From: Granulosicoccus sp045110515
GTDB lineage: Bacteria > Pseudomonadota > Gammaproteobacteria > Granulosicoccales > Granulosicoccaceae
Length of the DNA: 64,000 nt
Assembly: GCA_045110515.1 (NCBI GenBank)
Contig: JBGCGD010000030.1
Span: 20,811-84,810 of the forward strand
Direction of reading: 5' to 3'
The stretch's first letter is position 1, and every line of letters starts with the position of its first letter. This document shows, piece after piece, positions 15,911-24,700 of the stretch. Under the pieces are notes generated by a model that searched no databases, was not told where the DNA came from, and saw only the letters and a list, made by a program, of their open reading frames with translations. The position numbers and the translations under genes were made by a program.

Positions 15911-18351
15911 TTTCTATCACGCATTTTATCGCCGGATGGATCATAAAGCGGGGCACCCTGAACAACCGCGGTGTATAACTCACCAAGAATTTCCACATCA
16001 AGCGTTGTCCCGGGAGCAGCACAAGCGCTATCAACGAATCCCATAGCCATTGATTGTCCTACATGATGTGCGTAGCCGCCCGAAGATATATAACCAACCG
16101 CTATACCGTCTTTTAGAATGGCTTCATCCAAAGTGACATCAATTGGTGTGTCTATTGTGAGTGTCACCAGTTTTCTGGCAACGCCTTCTTCCTTGAATTT
16201 TAGAGTAGCTTGTTTACCCACAAAGTCTTTATTCCAGTTGATAAAAGTATCCATACCAGACTCGATAGCATTAAAATCTGGGCGAAATTCGAGTCCCCAG
16301 GCACCCCACCCTTTCTCAAGACGTAAGCTCATGAGTGCACGGTTGCCATACCAACGATAATTGAGATCTGCGCCTGCTTCTTCAATCGATTCAGACAGTT
16401 TGATCAGGTACTGAGGCTTGCAATAGATTTCATAACCGAGTTCACCACTAAAACTCAAGCGATGTAATACAACCGGTACCCCTCCGACAAATGTTCGCCG
16501 GGTATCGCGAAATTTTAACGCTGCGATATCATCGCGGGAAATTCTTGATAACAACTCGCGAGATAAAGGTCCGGATATTGCCACACCGTGCCACTCACCG
16601 GTTTGGTTTTCATAGGTCACATCTACAGGCAGTGTGCGCGCAAACCAGCGACTATGTGCATCCTGCATGGCACCTGATCCGAATAGCATAAAGTGCTCAT
16701 CGTCGTAGCAAGCGACCGTTAGATCCCCATACAAACGGCCCTTGTCGGTGAGCATAGGCGTCAGTGCAATGCGCCCAGGCTTTGGTATATGACCGGCCAT
16801 GGTGTTATCAAGCCATGCACGAGCACCGGGCCCCTTGATGACATGCTTGGCAAAGTTGGCGATTTCAATGCCGGCAACTCCCTCACGGACCGCCTTTACT
16901 TCGCGAGCAACATAGTCATGAGAACGGTTGCGTTCGAAGGTTGGTTCTTCAACGGCATCTTCCGGACTATCTGCAAACCATAACGCGTGCTCTAAACCAA
17001 ATGATTGTCCCATGCGCGCGCCTTTGGCAATTAACCGATCATACAGTGCAGTGGTTTGTTGCCTGCGACCTTTAGGCAATGTTTCGTTTGGAAATGTCAT
17101 CACAAACCGACGTTCGTAATTCTCAGTTGACTTAACTGTCCCCCAGTCCGGTGTAGCCCAGTTACCAAAGCGTGCAACATCCATTGCCCATACGTCAATC
17201 GATGGTTCACCATCAATCATCCACTCGGCAATGGTTAAACCGACGCCGCCGCCCTGACAAAAGCCAGCCATCACGCCCACAGCACACCAGTAGTTATGCA
17301 TACCCGGAACGGGGCCAATCATGGGGTTGCCATCTGGCCCAAAGGTAAAGGGGCCGTTAATCGTTTGGCGAATACCCGCATCGGCCAGCGCTGGGATTCG
17401 ATCAAACGCAAGCTCTAAACGATCTGCAATATTTTCAAGATTAGGATTGAGTAGTTCATGCCCAAAATCCATCGGTGTTCCATCGACCCGCCATGGTGTA
17501 CCTACCGGCTCATAGGTGCCGAGCAATAAGCCGTCGCGCTCTTGCCGGAAATATATATTGGCGTTGTAGTCAATGCCGCAAGGTAATCGTGAACCGAAGT
17601 TTTTTACCTCATCAATGGTTTCGGTTAACAGGTAGTGATGCTCCATAGGCTGTACTGGGAGATTCATGCCCGCCATGTGCCCGACTTCACGTGCCCAAAG
17701 CCCGCCGCAATTCACGATATGTTCTGCGTTGATCACACCTTTACTTGTGGTGACATCCCAGGTTCCATCAGAGCGCTGCGTTGTTGCTGTAACGGGCGTA
17801 TGGGTGAAATACTCGCCGCCGTAATGCCGCGCAGCTTTAGCGAAAGCGTAAGTTGTACCGGAAGGGTCAAGGTCACCATCCTGATCATCCCAGAGGGCTG
17901 CAAGGTAGTGCTTTGGATCAATCAACGGGTGGCGTTCAGCAACTTCTTTGGGAGATATCCATTCCTGCTCCAACCCCATATAGCGCGCCTTTGAACGCTC
18001 TCTTTTTAAGTAGTCGTACCAGGTTTTATTAGAGGCAAGGTAAAAACCACCGGTGAGATGCAAGCCGATATCCTGCCCCGAGAGTGCTTCAATCTCTTTG
18101 TACAAGCCAATGGTATAACTCTGCAGTCTTGAGATATTCGGGTCTGAACTAATGGTGTGAATTTGCCCTGCAGCATGCCAGCTGGATCCAGAGGTGAGTT
18201 CATCGCGTTCCAGTAACACCGTGTCTTTCCAGCCGAACTTGGCCAGATGAAACAGTATGGAACAACCTACGACACCACCACCAACAATGACAACCTTAGC
18301 GTGACTGGGAAGAGTCGCTTTCGTAGCGCCTTCTTTAACAAACTCTGGCAT
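15907..18351 (-). CDS. Dimethylglycine/sarcosine dehydrogenase-like flavoprotein with GCV_T folate domain
   Basis: An 814-residue protein. Residues ~15-400 are a DAO-type flavin domain (VVIVGGGVVGCSILFHLAKFGW, LTSGSSWHAAGQIHT, a histidine of the kind that anchors FAD covalently in this family). Residues ~420-800 are the FAO_M linker and the GCV_T/aminomethyltransferase fold (SGPLSRELLSRIS, GELGYEIYC, RLEKGWGAWGLEF). Family members remove an N-methyl group from dimethylglycine or sarcosine and hand the one-carbon unit to tetrahydrofolate. The ATG has an excellent AGGAGAT site. It lies between the MttB-like gene (66 bp upstream) and proC (4-bp overlap). Confidence 0.92.
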   Translation of the reverse strand: MPEFVKEGATKATLPSHAKVVIVGGGVVGCSILFHLAKFGWKDTVLLERDELTSGSSWHAAGQIHTISSDPNISRLQSYTIGLYKEIEALSGQDIGLHLTGGFYLASNKTWYDYLKRERSKARYMGLEQEWISPKEVAERHPLIDPKHYLAALWDDQDGDLDPSGTTYAFAKAARHYGGEYFTHTPVTATTQRSDGTWDVTTSKGVINAEHIVNCGGLWAREVGHMAGMNLPVQPMEHHYLLTETIDEVKNFGSRLPCGIDYNANIYFRQERDGLLLGTYEPVGTPWRVDGTPMDFGHELLNPNLENIADRLELAFDRIPALADAGIRQTINGPFTFGPDGNPMIGPVPGMHNYWCAVGVMAGFCQGGGVGLTIAEWMIDGEPSIDVWAMDVARFGNWATPDWGTVKSTENYERRFVMTFPNETLPKGRRQQTTALYDRLIAKGARMGQSFGLEHALWFADSPEDAVEEPTFERNRSHDYVAREVKAVREGVAGIEIANFAKHVIKGPGARAWLDNTMAGHIPKPGRIALTPMLTDKGRLYGDLTVACYDDEHFMLFGSGAMQDAHSRWFARTLPVDVTYENQTGEWHGVAISGPLSRELLSRISRDDIAALKFRDTRRTFVGGVPVVLHRLSFSGELGYEIYCKPQYLIKLSESIEEAGADLNYRWYGNRALMSLRLEKGWGAWGLEFRPDFNAIESGMDTFINWNKDFVGKQATLKFKEEGVARKLVTLTIDTPIDVTLDEAILKDGIAVGYISSGGYAHHVGQSMAMGFVDSACAAPGTTLDVEILGELYTAVVQGAPLYDPSGDKMRDRK

Positions 18352-18417
18352 TTTTTATCTCCTGATAATCAAGGCGTAAAGTAAAAGTATTACTGAATGT
18401 CATGAGTACTTGGTGGC

Positions 18418-19938
18418 TTAATACCAGGCATCGGGAAGTTCTGATTTTCGTTTATCCATAAAGGCGGTAAGCGCCTCTTTGGTGCTTTCATCCATCGGAG
18501 GTTCTTCATATACATCGAGCATATGGGTCCATTTATCATAGGCTCGCTCGCGCATGTCTTTGCTGCCCTTCTCTTCCCAGCTCTCGACGTTTTCACTGTC
18601 GCTTAAAGCGGCATCGTAAAATGCAGTTTGGTAATGGCGCATGGTGTGCGCTGAACCTAGAAAGTGACCACCCGGCTCGGTTTCCCGATAGGCGTCTCGC
18701 GCAAACTGATCATCACTCATATCAAGCCCGGCCAGTACCTTCTGGTAACTGCCTAATCGATCCGCATCCATAATGAGTTTTTCAAAACCTGTCGCCAATC
18801 CACCTTCAAGCCAGCCTGCTGCGTGCAAAGTGAAGTTTGATCCAGCCAGCGCTGTGGAATGCATTGAATCGGCGCTTTCATACGCCGCCTGAGCGTCTTC
18901 AATTTTAGAAGCGGTTAATGAACCTCCACATCGCAAAGGTAACTTAAGCCTTCTAGCCATCTGGCCTATCACATAGTTGGAGAGCACAGGTTCAGGCATA
19001 CCAAACGTAGGCGCACCAGACTTAAGACTCATGGATGATAAAAAATTACCCATTACAAACGGCGCGCCCGGTTTAACCAGTTGCCCGAAGGCGACCGTTA
19101 TCATGACTTCTGCCATGGCTTGCGCTATCGAAGCTGCGGTAGAGACTGGCCCCATAGCTCCCGTGAGAATGAATGGCGTGATTACCATAGCCTGACCACG
19201 CGATGAATAAACCTGAATGGCCTCGGTGACCACACGATCTATTAGCAACGGAGAATTAGTATTCACGTTAGCCATAATCACGACATTGTTATCCATGGTT
19301 TCTTTTCCATGGAGAATCTCTGCCATATCGACGCTATCTTGAGCGCGACTTTTTTCAGTGATAGCACCAAGATGCGGTTTGTCATTGAGCACCATGTGCG
19401 CGTACACCATATCAAGGTGGCGTTTGGAAACCGGTATATCAGTGGGCTCAGCAATCACCAATCCGCTATGGTGAAGGTTGGGATGCATATAGGTGAGCTT
19501 GAGTAATTTTTCAAAATCATCAAACGTTGCGTAACGCCGTCCGCCTTTAAGGTCACGCACAAACGGGGCACCATAGATAGGCGCAAATACTTGGCTGCCA
19601 TTTCCAATCGTGACAGAGCGCTCGGGATTACGCGCCAGTTGCGTAAACTGCGAAGGCGCCTTGGCGCATTGCTCTCGTACCCAAATGGCATCGGCAAAAA
19701 CCTTGTCACCGTCGATTTTGACTCCCGCCGCCTTCCAGATGCGCAGTGCCTCAGGATCATCACGAAATGCGAACCCAATATTCTCGAGCATCCAATCAAC
19801 CTGCTCGTCAATCTTAACCAGCTGCTCTTCGCATAGCGGGTCGAAGTAAGGCAGCGCCCGATTGATATAGGGCGCATAGACTGAGTTTGTGTGGCTATCG
19901 TCGAGGGATTTTCTACCTCTGCGGGTGCGTCTTACCAT
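18418..19938 (-). CDS. MttB-superfamily corrinoid methyltransferase-like protein (non-pyrrolysine)
   Basis: A 506-residue COG5598 protein. MttB-family landmarks include INRALPYFDPL, EQVDWMLENIGFAF, FAPIYGAPFVRDL, GAMGPVSTAASIAQA and SGAPTFGMPEPVLS, with no in-frame amber codon, so it is not a pyrrolysine trimethylamine methyltransferase. Characterised non-pyrrolysine members demethylate glycine betaine, proline betaine or carnitine to a corrinoid protein. Next to a dimethylglycine dehydrogenase-like gene, betaine is the natural guess. No corrinoid-binding protein or RamA-like activase lies nearby; the only cobalamin protein in the window is MetH. A LysR gene diverges from it 94 bp away. Confidence 0.9.
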   Translation of the reverse strand: MVRRTRRGRKSLDDSHTNSVYAPYINRALPYFDPLCEEQLVKIDEQVDWMLENIGFAFRDDPEALRIWKAAGVKIDGDKVFADAIWVREQCAKAPSQFTQLARNPERSVTIGNGSQVFAPIYGAPFVRDLKGGRRYATFDDFEKLLKLTYMHPNLHHSGLVIAEPTDIPVSKRHLDMVYAHMVLNDKPHLGAITEKSRAQDSVDMAEILHGKETMDNNVVIMANVNTNSPLLIDRVVTEAIQVYSSRGQAMVITPFILTGAMGPVSTAASIAQAMAEVMITVAFGQLVKPGAPFVMGNFLSSMSLKSGAPTFGMPEPVLSNYVIGQMARRLKLPLRCGGSLTASKIEDAQAAYESADSMHSTALAGSNFTLHAAGWLEGGLATGFEKLIMDADRLGSYQKVLAGLDMSDDQFARDAYRETEPGGHFLGSAHTMRHYQTAFYDAALSDSENVESWEEKGSKDMRERAYDKWTHMLDVYEEPPMDESTKEALTAFMDKRKSELPDAWY

Positions 19939-20032
19939 CGGATTGCTCGAGTAAATGCGATGAGTCGATGGTAAACACTTAAAATGTGCCTGTAACCGTT
20001 GTATTTTTCAATGATTAGCATAGACTGAGACT

Positions 20033-20932
20033 ATGCGAAATACGCTCAAACTTATCGCCTCACCCCGTAATTTGTTTGTTTTCGAGGCGGCAGCCAGGCT
20101 CAAGTCGTTTACTTTGGCTGCAAATGAGCTTGGCATGCAGCAGCCATCAGTGAGCGCGGCCATCAAACAGCTTGAAGCTTCGCTGGAGGTCAGATTGTTC
20201 GACCGTGGACATCGGCAAATTGCACTAACGAACGCCGGCTTACGCTTTTATGCTGATGTATCACAGGCGCTGCGGGGCATAGAGAATGCCGCAGAAGCGG
20301 TACATAACATGGGACGTTCAGAATACGTCACGCTTAATTCGTCCACCGCGTTTTCGCACTATTGGATGATGCCAAAGCTACATGGTCTGCGCGAATTACA
20401 CCCTGATATTGATTTGCGATTGCAAAATAGCGTCCATGACCCTGACCTTGATTTGGAAAATATTAGTATTGCGGTGCGCCTCGGGCACGGTGAATGGCCG
20501 GACTGTTTCGCGACAAAAATAGCAGACGAAATTATCTATCCAGTAGCAAGCCCCATCGTCATGCATTCCGCCAAAAATCTGCGCTCCGTTCCTAATCTGT
20601 TAAACGAAAGACTGATTCATCTTGAAGAACCTGTGCGTATGCGCCCGACCTGGTCACAGTGGTTTCAATTCCACAAAATCGAAAACGCCGAGATCTCTGT
20701 GGGCATGAGACTCAACGACTACGCACTCGTGCTACAGGCAGCACAAACGGGGGAAGGTTTTGCTTTTGGCTGGGAGCATATAGTGCGAGATCTTATAGAC
20801 CGAAAGCTACTGGCTGCACGTGAAGAATGGTCTTGGAAAACAGGCCGGGGTATTTACTTAGTTTGGTCGAAAACAAGGCCTTTGTCTAAAAACGCTGTTA
20901 AGGTTCGGGATTGGATTCTGTCGTTTGTTTGA
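20033..20932 (+). CDS. LysR-family transcriptional regulator (GcvA-like)
   Basis: A 299-residue LTTR. Residues ~10-70 are the winged helix (LFVFEAAARLKSFTLAANELGMQQPSVSAAIKQLEASLEV split across the recognition helix) and ~95-295 the periplasmic-binding-like effector domain typical of the GcvA subgroup (WPDCFATKIADEIIYPVASP). It diverges from the MttB-DMGDH-proC operon, which is the classic arrangement for local activation. The 94-bp gap is AT-rich but no single T-N11-A box stands out. Ligand likely a methylated glycine derivative, by context only. Confidence 0.9.
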   Translation: MRNTLKLIASPRNLFVFEAAARLKSFTLAANELGMQQPSVSAAIKQLEASLEVRLFDRGHRQIALTNAGLRFYADVSQALRGIENAAEAVHNMGRSEYVTLNSSTAFSHYWMMPKLHGLRELHPDIDLRLQNSVHDPDLDLENISIAVRLGHGEWPDCFATKIADEIIYPVASPIVMHSAKNLRSVPNLLNERLIHLEEPVRMRPTWSQWFQFHKIENAEISVGMRLNDYALVLQAAQTGEGFAFGWEHIVRDLIDRKLLAAREEWSWKTGRGIYLVWSKTRPLSKNAVKVRDWILSFV

Positions 20933-20937
20933 ATTAT

Positions 20938-21395
20938 GGGGTCAGAGTAACAACTATCCCGAGATGCAGCACATGGAGCGTATGGGCTCAAGGTAATAAC
21001 CATCCCGATAGATAGTAACCGGTATGCATTGGCTTGCTATAGATATATCGAAAACAATCCCGTTAAGGCAAATATGGTTGCATCGCCGGGAGAGTATCGC
21101 TGATCAAGCTATCACGCCAACGCGAGAGGAATTGATTCCACAATGTTAACTTCACACCCTTGCTACGAACAGTTAGCAAAAAGCAAACAAGCACGATTAC
21201 GAAATTATTCTCAGCTGTTTGACAATTCAGATGCAGGTAATCTCGATACGGAGATACATTGGGGTATAACTAAAAATCTGGCTTCGGGCAGCGAAAAATT
21301 CAAAGATGAGATTCAAACCTTGACCGGAGTTGCCCAGACACTAAAGTCGAGAGGGCCAAAGAAAAACCTCGGATAAGTATTTTTACTCTGACCCC
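20938..21395. mobile_element. Remnant of a REP-associated tyrosine transposase element with 13-bp inverted ends
   Basis: The segment begins with GGGGTCAGAGTAA (20938-20950) and ends with its exact reverse complement TTACTCTGACCCC (21383-21395). Between them lies the C-terminal part of a Y1/REP-associated transposase. Such GGGTCAGAGTAA ends are recurrent flanks of decayed RAYT-type insertions in proteobacteria. The left part also carries two similar short blocks, AACTATCCCGA and AACCATCCCGA, about 55 bp apart. Confidence 0.7.
21010..21376 (+). pseudogene. REP-associated (Y1/IS200-like) transposase, C-terminal remnant
   Basis: The plus frame reads NRYALACYRYIENNPVKANMV then SPGEYR, the diagnostic C-terminal block of RAYT transposases. 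It meets an in-frame TGA where the family has Trp (YRWSS), then continues to HPCYEQLAK and GSEKFKDEIQTL before stopping at 21376. The catalytic HUH domain with its tyrosine is missing upstream. Truncation plus the nonsense codon make it non-functional. Confidence 0.78.
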
Positions 21396-21421
21396 CTGCC
21401 CCCTTAACGATCACACCTTGT

Positions 21422-22528
21422 TTAATCAGCTTCCTTAGCAATCGTCATATACGCATGCACATACCCCATGCCATGCCCCTCAGGATTCTCGGCTACCTGA
21501 TCTTGATAGCGCTGGTAGTATGCCTCGATTAATTCCGAACGTTCTTGTTGTGATCGATCGGCAGAAAGTGCACCGGCAAATACGCTTTCATTCCAGCTAC
21601 GAATAGTAGGAATGTAGGCTTTGGCAAATTTATTAGCATCGCCGTGTTGTTTAAAATCTTCGGCAAACGGGCACGGCACTACCGCAGTTTTAATACTCTC
21701 AAGCCTTAACCCAGCTTTGTACACATCACTATTTTTATCGAGTAGCGGTGCGCTGAATTCGTCTACTGTGTTGTAGTACTGAGGCAATGTCATGCCCTGA
21801 TATTCTTGCTCGCTAATAGTGCCGTCAGCCAAAAAGGATTGCCAGTTAGCGTTGAAGTTATTAAACATATTAACGCCTCCCGTGTTACCCAAGTATCTAC
21901 CCTGCTCATCTTGGCAAAAATTGATCAACACTAGCCTGCCACCGGGTTTAAGTTCTCGTGCACGATGCAATAATATTGCGGCCCAATCTTCACGGCCTTG
22001 TTGTTCAAACGCCTTTAGCTCATCACCTTCAGCACCCACCATGTGAACGTGATTGCTTATATTTGTAGGTGCGCCTCGGAGCCAATGCATCGCGGTGGCA
22101 GAAAAACCCAGATGTAAGGAATGACGTGGCAGTATGGGCTGATAAAACGATGAGCCTGATTCGATAGCATGCACGTGGGGCAGCTCATGCAGGTAGGATT
22201 CGAATTGTGTTAAGCCGTGCAGTATGCCTACCAGTGCATTGAAATCATTTCTGGCTTGATCTGCATACACAATCTGAATATCGTTTTGACGCTTTTGACG
22301 GCAGTGTCGTGTTACTGATCGCCATAAGTCCAAGGAAGTACCCCCATCGGCACAACCCATATCAGAAAAATTCCAATGCTCGTTACCCTGAAGCTCTATG
22401 TTGTCTATGGCTTCCAACACTCTGGGGATTGATTTATCAATGACGTCTTTTGCGCCAATGGTAGCCAGAGAATAAAGCCCGCCAGCTGACATAGTGACGT
22501 TATCGGCTTGCACTATGTTTTTGCTCAT
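21422..22528 (-). CDS. SABATH-like SAM-dependent carboxyl methyltransferase
   Basis: A 368-residue protein of the Methyltransf_7 type, a family best known from plant salicylate and jasmonate O-methyltransferases. Visible marks are the SAM region NFSDMGCADGGTSLDLW, the SABATH signature LPRHSLHLGFSATAMHWL and ELKPGGRLVLINF. Related bacterial proteins exist but few have a known substrate. The ATG at 22528 is preferred over upstream ATGs because AAAGG precedes it and homology starts there. It is flanked on both sides by decayed genes (RAYT remnant, nitrilase stub). It probably methylates a small carboxylic acid; the substrate is unknown. Confidence 0.8.
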   Translation of the reverse strand: MSKNIVQADNVTMSAGGLYSLATIGAKDVIDKSIPRVLEAIDNIELQGNEHWNFSDMGCADGGTSLDLWRSVTRHCRQKRQNDIQIVYADQARNDFNALVGILHGLTQFESYLHELPHVHAIESGSSFYQPILPRHSLHLGFSATAMHWLRGAPTNISNHVHMVGAEGDELKAFEQQGREDWAAILLHRARELKPGGRLVLINFCQDEQGRYLGNTGGVNMFNNFNANWQSFLADGTISEQEYQGMTLPQYYNTVDEFSAPLLDKNSDVYKAGLRLESIKTAVVPCPFAEDFKQHGDANKFAKAYIPTIRSWNESVFAGALSADRSQQERSELIEAYYQRYQDQVAENPEGHGMGYVHAYMTIAKEAD

Positions 22529-22600
22529 AATTGTTTTACGCCTTTGTGTAGATGTTAAAAAAATACACGAGACGGTTATCATTATCAATCCATGGCCACA

Positions 22601-22745
22601 CGACCAAATCGACTTGTTCGCCAGCCATTACATTGGCAACTTTATCGCAAGTGTTGGCAAGATGTGTGTCGCGCTCTGCGACTGTCGTCATCTCGGGGAT
22701 GGATATTTGACAGGCTAGCAATGATAGGGATTCATTAACCGTCAT
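22601..22745 (-). pseudogene. Nitrilase/carbon-nitrogen hydrolase N-terminal stub
   Basis: About 50 residues (LSLLACQISIPEMTTVAERD, then QVDLVVWP) match the first beta-strands of the nitrilase superfamily, where WPE would carry the first catalytic glutamate. The match ends exactly at WP: the next residues (WIDNDNRLVYFF) are unrelated. The Glu, Lys and Cys of the triad are absent, so it is a deletion remnant fused to the upstream region of the SABATH gene. Confidence 0.65.
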
Positions 22746-22788
22746 TACTGCCTCTCAATTTGCCATAACTCACAAGCTGACGCTCGCT

Positions 22789-23509
22789 TTATGCCCGGCT
22801 TTTATACATTCTTCGACGACGCTCTTTCACAGCTCGTGTCGCCTCTTCAGAGCCATCATGTACCGATCCAAACCATCTATCCCAAGGCATTTCGATCGTA
22901 CCGTAGTTACATTCAAAATACTTATGGTGCAATTGATGATGAAAGTCCGCGGCTTCTGTGACGGTTTTGTCTTTTATCAACAGTTTCTCAAAGCCTGAGT
23001 GCGAAAATGCCGGGCCATACAACGCATGTACAAATGCAAAAGTACGATGACCGGATGCGATGTAATGATAAAATGTATCAGTACCGATGATATATAAATG
23101 ATGTGTTCTACAGGATGCATCGACATACCTGACCACGGCCCAATATGAATATTTTTGTGGTGCAGTAAGGGCTGGTTGAAATGACCAGTGTAGTAACCCG
23201 TTGTGGTTAGCCATTCAGTATCGAGATACTGTCCACCGAGCAAAATGCTATTCTGACGTTGTAAGCTAGAGAATGCCTGATACAACAATGTATAAAATCC
23301 TAGAAATAGCCTGTGCCACCCGTCATTTTGTTTATCGGATGGGCAATATCGATGTGAGCATCCGTTTCAAAGAACGCGTGCGAAGCGCTTTCTATTGCAA
23401 CAGCTGATGACTGCTCGAAACTATTCAGAAACGATTTGTAGCGCAACTTGTTGGTATGGGACTGTTCTGTCGCAATACCCATTTCGGCACGGGGAGATCG
23501 TGTAGGCAT
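22789..23509 (-). pseudogene. Chimeric relic: SnoaL-like N-terminus joined to a sterol-desaturase C-terminus
   Basis: Reading leftward on the minus strand, 23509-23300 encodes a SnoaL-like start (SHAFFETDAHIDIAHPIN) that stops. A shifted frame from 23288 continues it (LGGQYLDTEWLTTTGYYTGHF), parallel to the intact SnoaL gene at 23712-24692. At about 23169 the sequence becomes fatty acid hydroxylase (HHKNIHIGPWSGMSMHPVEH), and after another frameshift near 23040 ends with FHHQLHHKYFECNYG. So a deletion joined two genes, and at least two frameshifts followed. The parents resemble the intact genes at 23712 and 12048. Confidence 0.82.
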
Positions 23510-23711
23510 GCTGTGAAGTTAGAATGAGGGCCAATCCAGCAAAGATGATACCGCAGTTCCCGTCACCCCTCGCTGCAAGATATTAACCTCCATTGACTAC
23601 CAGGTCTAAACCGTTATAGTCAGCGCATGGGATCAATAAGCCTTCAATCTGCTCGTACAATTGCCGAGAGCTCTGCCATGCGTTTGCTCGAGGTGCGCTC
23701 AAGGAAATAAC
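23510..23711. other. Divergent intergenic region before the SnoaL-like gene
   Basis: Two hundred bases between the chimeric relic and the intact SnoaL-like gene. The AAGGAAATAAC ribosome site of the latter is at its right end. No strong promoter hexamers or palindromes were recognised. Confidence 0.4.
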
Positions 23712-24692
23712 ATGTCATCACATGACCGTTCACTCTATCTGCGCTACGCAGAGGCCCTGCAACACCCAAGCGATTTTTCAGGCGCTGTTTCAGAGTTTTT
23801 CGCCTCAGACGCCAGCATCAACGTTGTTCATCCATTCAATGACTTGGATGGGGCTAAGGTATACGTCGATAAATTCTTGCGCCCGTTACAACAAGCCTTT
23901 GAAGGGCTTTACAGACGTGACGATATATTCCTGGCTGGCCAATTTGAAGGACAAAACTGGATTAGTTCTACCGGTTACTATGTCGGACGCTTTTCACAAG
24001 ACTGGATCGGTCTCAAGGCCACAGGCACGCTGCGTTATTTACGCTATGGGGAGTTCCATCGCATTGAGAACGGTAAAGCCGTAGAAAGCTATATCTACTT
24101 GGACTTACCGGAACTGATGATTGCTTGCAATCAATGGCCATTGGCCATGGGACCGGGTCTGTCACGCGGTTATACCGGTCTGATCCACGGCCCTGCAAGC
24201 AGAGACGGCGTCATGATGAACGCCACCGATCCTGCCGAGGGTCAACGCAGTTATCAGATAGTGACGGATATGCTCGCCGGGTTGGCGACCAAGGATGAAG
24301 CGTGGCGACCCTATTGGCACAAAAACATGATGTGGTACGGCCCGGGCGCATTTGGAAGTTTTGTGGGTATCGACGAGTTTGCGTCGTTTCAAGTTCCCTT
24401 TGAATCGCAGTTTAACGGATGGTCGGGTGGATCCTCAAACAACGGGTTGACCAAGCACTTCACAAGATATGGCGACGGAAATTATACGTGCTCGGGTGGT
24501 TGGCCATCCGTGACAGGTATCAACGTAAAACCATTCCTCGGACAAGGCCCCACACAAGAGCGAATCTTCATGCGTGTCTGCGACTGGTGGCGGCGAGAAG
24601 ACGAGCTTCTTGTTGAGAACTGGGTTTTTGTTGATGTCCCGCATGCATTGCTGCAACTGGGATATGACCCGTTACCTAGCTGGGAAGGTTAG
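23712..24692 (+). CDS. Protein with two SnoaL-like (NTF2-fold) domains
   Basis: A 326-residue protein. Two NTF2-like cone folds follow each other: residues ~5-130 (RYAEALQHPSDF, SEFFASDASINVVHPFNDL, STGYYVGRF) and ~175-320 (WRPYWHKNMMWYGPGAFGSF, GMPF-like FQVPFESQFNGWSGG). SnoaL-like proteins include polyketide cyclases and many carbohydrate-locus proteins of unknown function; no reaction can be stated. ATG 23712 is chosen for its AAGGA site; an in-frame ATG at 23661 would add 17 residues. A truncated relative is fused into the relic on the other strand next door. Confidence 0.75.
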   Translation: MSSHDRSLYLRYAEALQHPSDFSGAVSEFFASDASINVVHPFNDLDGAKVYVDKFLRPLQQAFEGLYRRDDIFLAGQFEGQNWISSTGYYVGRFSQDWIGLKATGTLRYLRYGEFHRIENGKAVESYIYLDLPELMIACNQWPLAMGPGLSRGYTGLIHGPASRDGVMMNATDPAEGQRSYQIVTDMLAGLATKDEAWRPYWHKNMMWYGPGAFGSFVGIDEFASFQVPFESQFNGWSGGSSNNGLTKHFTRYGDGNYTCSGGWPSVTGINVKPFLGQGPTQERIFMRVCDWWRREDELLVENWVFVDVPHALLQLGYDPLPSWEG

Positions 24693-24700
24693 CAAGAGCA

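Noticed and set aside
18418..19938. Pyrrolysine-containing trimethylamine methyltransferase
   Set aside because: There is no in-frame TAG in the gene and no pyl genes are seen.
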